From Desulfoluna spongiiphila (lineage in GTDB: Bacteria; Desulfobacterota; Desulfobacteria; Desulfobacterales; Desulfolunaceae), in NCBI RefSeq assembly GCF_900101345.1, contig NZ_FMUX01000012.1, positions 124,001 through 188,000 on the forward strand: a stretch of DNA of 64,000 nt, given 5' to 3'. Positions within the stretch are counted from its first letter, which is position 1; each line of letters starts with the position of its first letter. The translations under genes were made by a program, and so were the position numbers. The notes below the pieces were generated by a model that saw nothing but the letters and a program-made list of their open reading frames with translations, had not been told where the DNA came from and did not search any database. This document shows positions 61,074-64,000 of this stretch, in pieces.

Positions 61074-62488
61074 GGTGAGGACTCCTGTTGGTCTTGTGAA
61101 AAGGGAAGGCGCAGGGCCACATCGCAGGCGAGGTGGAGGAGCTCCAGGTCGTGGGTGATGACCACCACGCTGGTGCCGCTGTCCGCTGCATGGCGCATCA
61201 TGTCCGCGATTCGCTGCATGTTGTGGCCGTCCAGCCCGCTGGTGGGCTCGTCCAGAATAAAGATGTCCGGTTGTTGGGCCAGGCCGCAGGCAATGACCAG
61301 GCGCTGTTTCTCTCCGCCGGAAAGAGACTGGGGGTGGCGATTCGCCAGGTGGGCGAGGCCGAAGCGGTCCAGAAAGGCAGTGAGCGTGTCGCGGTCTTCT
61401 TTGCGGACCCGGTGGGTGCCCGAGGCCATGGCCACCTCCTGGAGCACCGAGTTCATGTGGAGCTGGTGGTCTGTGTTCTGAAGGACAATGCCTGCGTGTT
61501 TCAGCAGGTGTTTTTGTTTGATTTTATCGCCGCCGATGGCGATTTCACCTTCCCGGGGCTTGGTGAGGCCCGTGAGGAGCCGGGCAAGGGTTGTTTTGCC
61601 GGTGCCGTTGTCTCCGATGATCCCGGTGACCCCCTGGGGCAGGGCAAAGGAGGCGTTGCGGTAGAGGGTGGGTCCGCTTCCATGGCCGAAGGTAAGACCT
61701 TTAACCTCTAAGTGTCCGCTCTTCGGAAGGGGGGGCAGGGTGTGCCTGGTGTCGGGGACATGGTGGGCGCGCAGGCCGTAGCGGGCGCGCAGCGCAGCGT
61801 CTTCCAGCATGTTAAATTCTCCCCGGGCAACGATTTCGCCATTGTCCATCACCACCACGTGATCGGCCACGCCTTCCAGCCAGTAGAGCCGGTGGTCCAC
61901 CACCAGCACGGCGATTCCCCTGGTTTTGAGGTCCAGGATCAAGTGGGCCAGGGCATCGGTGCTCTCGGGGTCCAGGTTGGCCGAGGGTTCGTCCAGCACC
62001 ACCATGGAGGGGGACAGGGAGAGGATGTCGGCCAGGGCCACTTTCTGTTTCTGGCCCTCGGAGAGCTCGTGGATGGCGGAACCCAGGATGTGCGTGATGT
62101 TGAGGTGCTCAGCGGTTTGTATCACGACCTCTTCGATCTCTTCCCTTGGTTTTCCGAGCCACTCATGGGCAAAAGCGATCTCGTCGTCCACGTTGAGAGC
62201 AAAGAACTGCATCTCCGGGTCCTGGAACACGGTGCCCACCTCCCCGGAAAGCTGGGTGAGGTTTTTTCCGGTATTCGGCATCCCGTTAAGGCGGATTTCT
62301 CCATCCAGGTTACCCTGGAAGAAGTGCGGGCAGAGCCCGTTGACCAGGCGGATAAGGGTCGATTTGCCGCAGCCGCTGGCGCCGGTGACCAGGGTCACTT
62401 CGCCCGGATTGACCGTGAGGGAGAGGTCCCGCACGGCGGGCGCTTCCTGAAACGGGTAGGTGTAGGTGACGTGCTGCAATTCGATCAT
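61055..62488 (-). CDS. ECF transporter ATPase, fused A1-A2
   Basis: Two ABC domains sit in one 477-aa chain. The first has GASGCGKSTLIRLVNG, LSEGQKQKVALADIL and VVLDEPSANLD; the second GDNGTGKTTLARLLTG, LSGGEKQRLVIACGL and FILDEPTSGLD. Most ECF modules have two separate ATPase genes. Its start overlaps the T-component stop by 4 nt (ATGA). Confidence 0.92.
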   Translation of the reverse strand: MIELQHVTYTYPFQEAPAVRDLSLTVNPGEVTLVTGASGCGKSTLIRLVNGLCPHFFQGNLDGEIRLNGMPNTGKNLTQLSGEVGTVFQDPEMQFFALNVDDEIAFAHEWLGKPREEIEEVVIQTAEHLNITHILGSAIHELSEGQKQKVALADILSLSPSMVVLDEPSANLDPESTDALAHLILDLKTRGIAVLVVDHRLYWLEGVADHVVVMDNGEIVARGEFNMLEDAALRARYGLRAHHVPDTRHTLPPLPKSGHLEVKGLTFGHGSGPTLYRNASFALPQGVTGIIGDNGTGKTTLARLLTGLTKPREGEIAIGGDKIKQKHLLKHAGIVLQNTDHQLHMNSVLQEVAMASGTHRVRKEDRDTLTAFLDRFGLAHLANRHPQSLSGGEKQRLVIACGLAQQPDIFILDEPTSGLDGHNMQRIADMMRHAADSGTSVVVITHDLELLHLACDVALRLPFSQDQQESSPCLKTA

Positions 62489-63264
62489 GGCATGAATCCT
62501 GTGGTGGCTGTTCCCCAGCGTAGTTGAAGGTACGTGCCGGTGAGAAGGATAAGGGCAAGGCCGATAAGCGCCACGGCATCAGCCCGGGAAAAGGCCTGGG
62601 TTTTGTAGCTCACCATGGTGTTGGTCCGGGAGACGCCCTTGAGCTCGGCGGCGATGCCCAGGTCGTCGGAGCTGCGCAGGGCCCGAAAGAGAATGGGGGC
62701 CACCAGGAGCCGAACAGAAAGAACCGGGTGCCGGAGTATAAAGGCCGGGTGCAGGTTGTAACCCCGGATGCGCATGGACTCGTGGATCTGCTGCACGTCC
62801 CGGATAAAGGTGGGGACAAAGCGAATCATCACCGCCGCCGGGATGTAGATCCAGATGGGAAGCCTGAAGCTTTTAAGGGCCGTGAGAACCGTCTGGATAC
62901 GTGAGGAGAGGGCCAGGGCGAGTACGGTATTGATCATGATGACCGTTCGCAGGAACGGCACCGCCATGGCACCGATCCCGGAAGCGGGAATCGTTGGGGC
63001 CATGTGGTGAATAAGGGCCATGAACCCCAGGGCGACTACCCACATGAGGGCGATGGCTGCGTAGCAGATTGCCACGACCCCGTACCGGCCCAACTCCAGC
63101 ACGTAAAGGGCGCTTGCCAGTGCGAGAAACCCCATGGCGAGGGGCGATTTGATAAAGATGACGGCCACCGAGGCCACCAGGCTGATGAGGATTTTGGTGC
63201 GGACGTCGAGCCTGTGAACATGGCTTTTCGCCTGCATGGCATCAGCTGCGAATAATGCACGCAT
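62485..63264 (-). CDS. ECF transporter T component
   Basis: From ATG 63264 the 259-aa permease has about five helices. The EcfT coupling helices are seen in PTFIRDVQQIHESMRIRGYN and RALRSSDDLGIAAELKGV, with the Ala-Arg-Gly type motifs that touch the ATPase grooves. It overlaps the S-component end by about 23 nt. Confidence 0.88.
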   Translation of the reverse strand: MRALFAADAMQAKSHVHRLDVRTKILISLVASVAVIFIKSPLAMGFLALASALYVLELGRYGVVAICYAAIALMWVVALGFMALIHHMAPTIPASGIGAMAVPFLRTVIMINTVLALALSSRIQTVLTALKSFRLPIWIYIPAAVMIRFVPTFIRDVQQIHESMRIRGYNLHPAFILRHPVLSVRLLVAPILFRALRSSDDLGIAAELKGVSRTNTMVSYKTQAFSRADAVALIGLALILLTGTYLQLRWGTATTGFMP

Positions 63265-63781
63265 GGCGCAACTCCTTGACGAAAAAGGCACCGGAGAAGA
63301 GGCCCAGGAAGGCCCCGATATATCCGATACCCACAATGATGGCGGACATGATGACCATCTCCTGCTGTTCTCGCATGTAGAGCCAGGAAGCCCCCACGGA
63401 ACTCACCTTGAAGACAATGTCGTAGAGCCCCACCCCGATGATGAGATTGGCGCTTCTGGCGTATCCTCCGAAGATCATGATGACGGCTTCGGCCACGATC
63501 CCTGCCAGGACCATGGCGGGGATGAGCACCAGGGAGCCACCCATGAGCAACAGGGAGACCAGGATGTTGACCAGGAGGAACAGGGTGAGTGCGCCGAATT
63601 TTCTGACCTTGTAGAGAAGGACGATGGCCAGTGTGGTGAACAAAAGGTTTTTGAGAATCAGGGTGATGGGGTTCATCCCTCCGCCCACAAGGGCCACCAG
63701 AAGGCTCGTCACCTTGGTGACGGCGGCAAAGATGCCTATGGTCACGAGATCCCGCATCTCCCAGTAGGGTGTTTTTTCCAT
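63242..63781 (-). CDS. ECF transporter S component (MptD-like)
   Basis: The 179-aa membrane protein has six hydrophobic segments and starts WEMRDLVTIGIFAAVTKVTS, with MNPITLILKNLLFTTLAIVL. This resembles the MptD/Trep_Strep group of putative S components. GAGG lies 6 nt before the ATG at 63781. Beside hutX and a TonB receptor, the ligand is likely haem or an iron chelate; I infer this from context only. Confidence 0.8.
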   Translation of the reverse strand: MEKTPYWEMRDLVTIGIFAAVTKVTSLLVALVGGGMNPITLILKNLLFTTLAIVLLYKVRKFGALTLFLLVNILVSLLLMGGSLVLIPAMVLAGIVAEAVIMIFGGYARSANLIIGVGLYDIVFKVSSVGASWLYMREQQEMVIMSAIIVGIGYIGAFLGLFSGAFFVKELRHACIIRS

Positions 63782-63795
63782 GGGTATCCTCAAAA

Positions 63796-63823
63796 CCTCC
63801 CGGCCTTTGACAGAACCGGGAGG
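63796..63823 (-). other. Stem-loop between receptor and ECF genes
   Basis: CCTCCCGG and CCGGGAGG form an 8-bp stem with a 12-nt loop. It lies between the receptor stop and the S-component start and may reduce read-through. The T tract is weak. Confidence 0.55.
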
Positions 63824-63838
63824 GGTGTTTGATGGTTA

Positions 63839-64000
63839 TCAGAAGGAGACGCCCACCCGGGCCACGGCGTGGAATCCGGCCTCTTCAAGGGTGTTGCGGG
63901 CGGTCTGGTACGATTCGTCCAAAAGGTTGTTGAGGTTCAGGGAGACATGGTACTGCCGGTCTTTTCCGAACTCGCTGCCAAAGGCGATGTTGAGGGTCTG
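63839..64000 (-). CDS. TonB-dependent receptor, C-terminal end (start beyond window)
   Basis: The last 53 codons are open to the right edge. They read as beta strands typical of an outer membrane barrel: LNIAFGSEFGKDRQYHVSLN, then LNNLLDESYQTARNTLEE, and a final AVARVGVSF with the terminal Phe. NNLLDESY is the usual last-strand motif in siderophore, haem and B12 receptors. It is first in the order receptor, ECF-S, T, A, hutX, flavodoxin, making a complete uptake route for haem-like ligands. Confidence 0.82.
   Translation of the reverse strand, partial: QTLNIAFGSEFGKDRQYHVSLNLNNLLDESYQTARNTLEEAGFHAVARVGVSF

Overview
The window looks like a chromosomal segment of a GC-rich marine sulfate- or sulfite-reducing bacterium, most likely Desulfobacterota. 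I infer this from two TRAP transporters, a complete glycine cleavage plus lipoate operon with split P protein, a long PPi-dependent phosphofructokinase, a probable selenocysteine protein, and a sulfonate catabolic locus whose product (sulfite) such organisms respire. The genus cannot be fixed from the sequence alone.

Layout. 1-9.1 kb: a secreted ATP-dependent DNA ligase cut by the left edge, a small exported protein, a RapA-type SWI/SNF ATPase, an exported protein with two tandem paralogous membrane proteins, a DUF2293 protein and a ZIP metal transporter. 9.2-9.5 kb: a 45-residue peptide gene with its own promoter and terminator. 9.8-19.7 kb: a sulfonate locus with an HpsN/HisD-type dehydrogenase, a DegT-family PLP enzyme, a TRAP transporter, RidA, a CuyA-type cysteate sulfo-lyase, an Asp/Glu-racemase-family protein and a GntR regulator. 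19.8-24.5 kb: an SGNH esterase, a CCCTTAG tandem repeat, a small wHTH-like protein, a three-domain SCP2-E1alpha-E1beta fusion, and a DUF3179 protein with an in-frame TGA where the family's Cys is expected, followed by a bSECIS-like hairpin. 24.5-29.6 kb: an alanine module (symporter, alanine dehydrogenase, ACT-PAS-AAA sigma54 activator). 29.9-39.5 kb: lpd, then divergently an Lrp-type regulator, a glycine-riboswitch-like leader, gcvT-gcvH-gcvPA-gcvPB, lipB and lipA. 39.8-48.5 kb: D-glutamate cyclase family protein, ftsY, smc, PPi-PFK. 49.1-54.5 kb: 5-oxoprolinase pxpABC followed directly by a second TRAP transporter. 54.9-59.5 kb: small membrane protein, flavin amine oxidase, ABC exporter and a DtxR-type regulator. 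60-64 kb: flavodoxin, HutX-type haem protein, ECF transporter (A, T, S) and the C-terminus of a TonB-dependent receptor.

How it fits together. The best reading of the 9.8-19.7 kb locus is uptake of a C3 sulfonate, oxidation of its CH2OH end to a carboxylate, racemisation to L-cysteate, and C-S cleavage to sulfite, ammonia and pyruvate with RidA clearing the 2-aminoacrylate intermediate. Cysteinolate is the most economical substrate because its oxidation copies the histidinol to histidine reaction of the parent enzyme family; DHPS is the main alternative. The alanine, glycine and 5-oxoproline modules show the same amino-acid-using life style.

The intergenic space is full of dispersed repeats: two mosaic families ending in GCCTCCGGCGGC (about 18 copies, most just 3' of a gene in the same orientation) and a 91-bp element with 23-bp inverted arms present twice.
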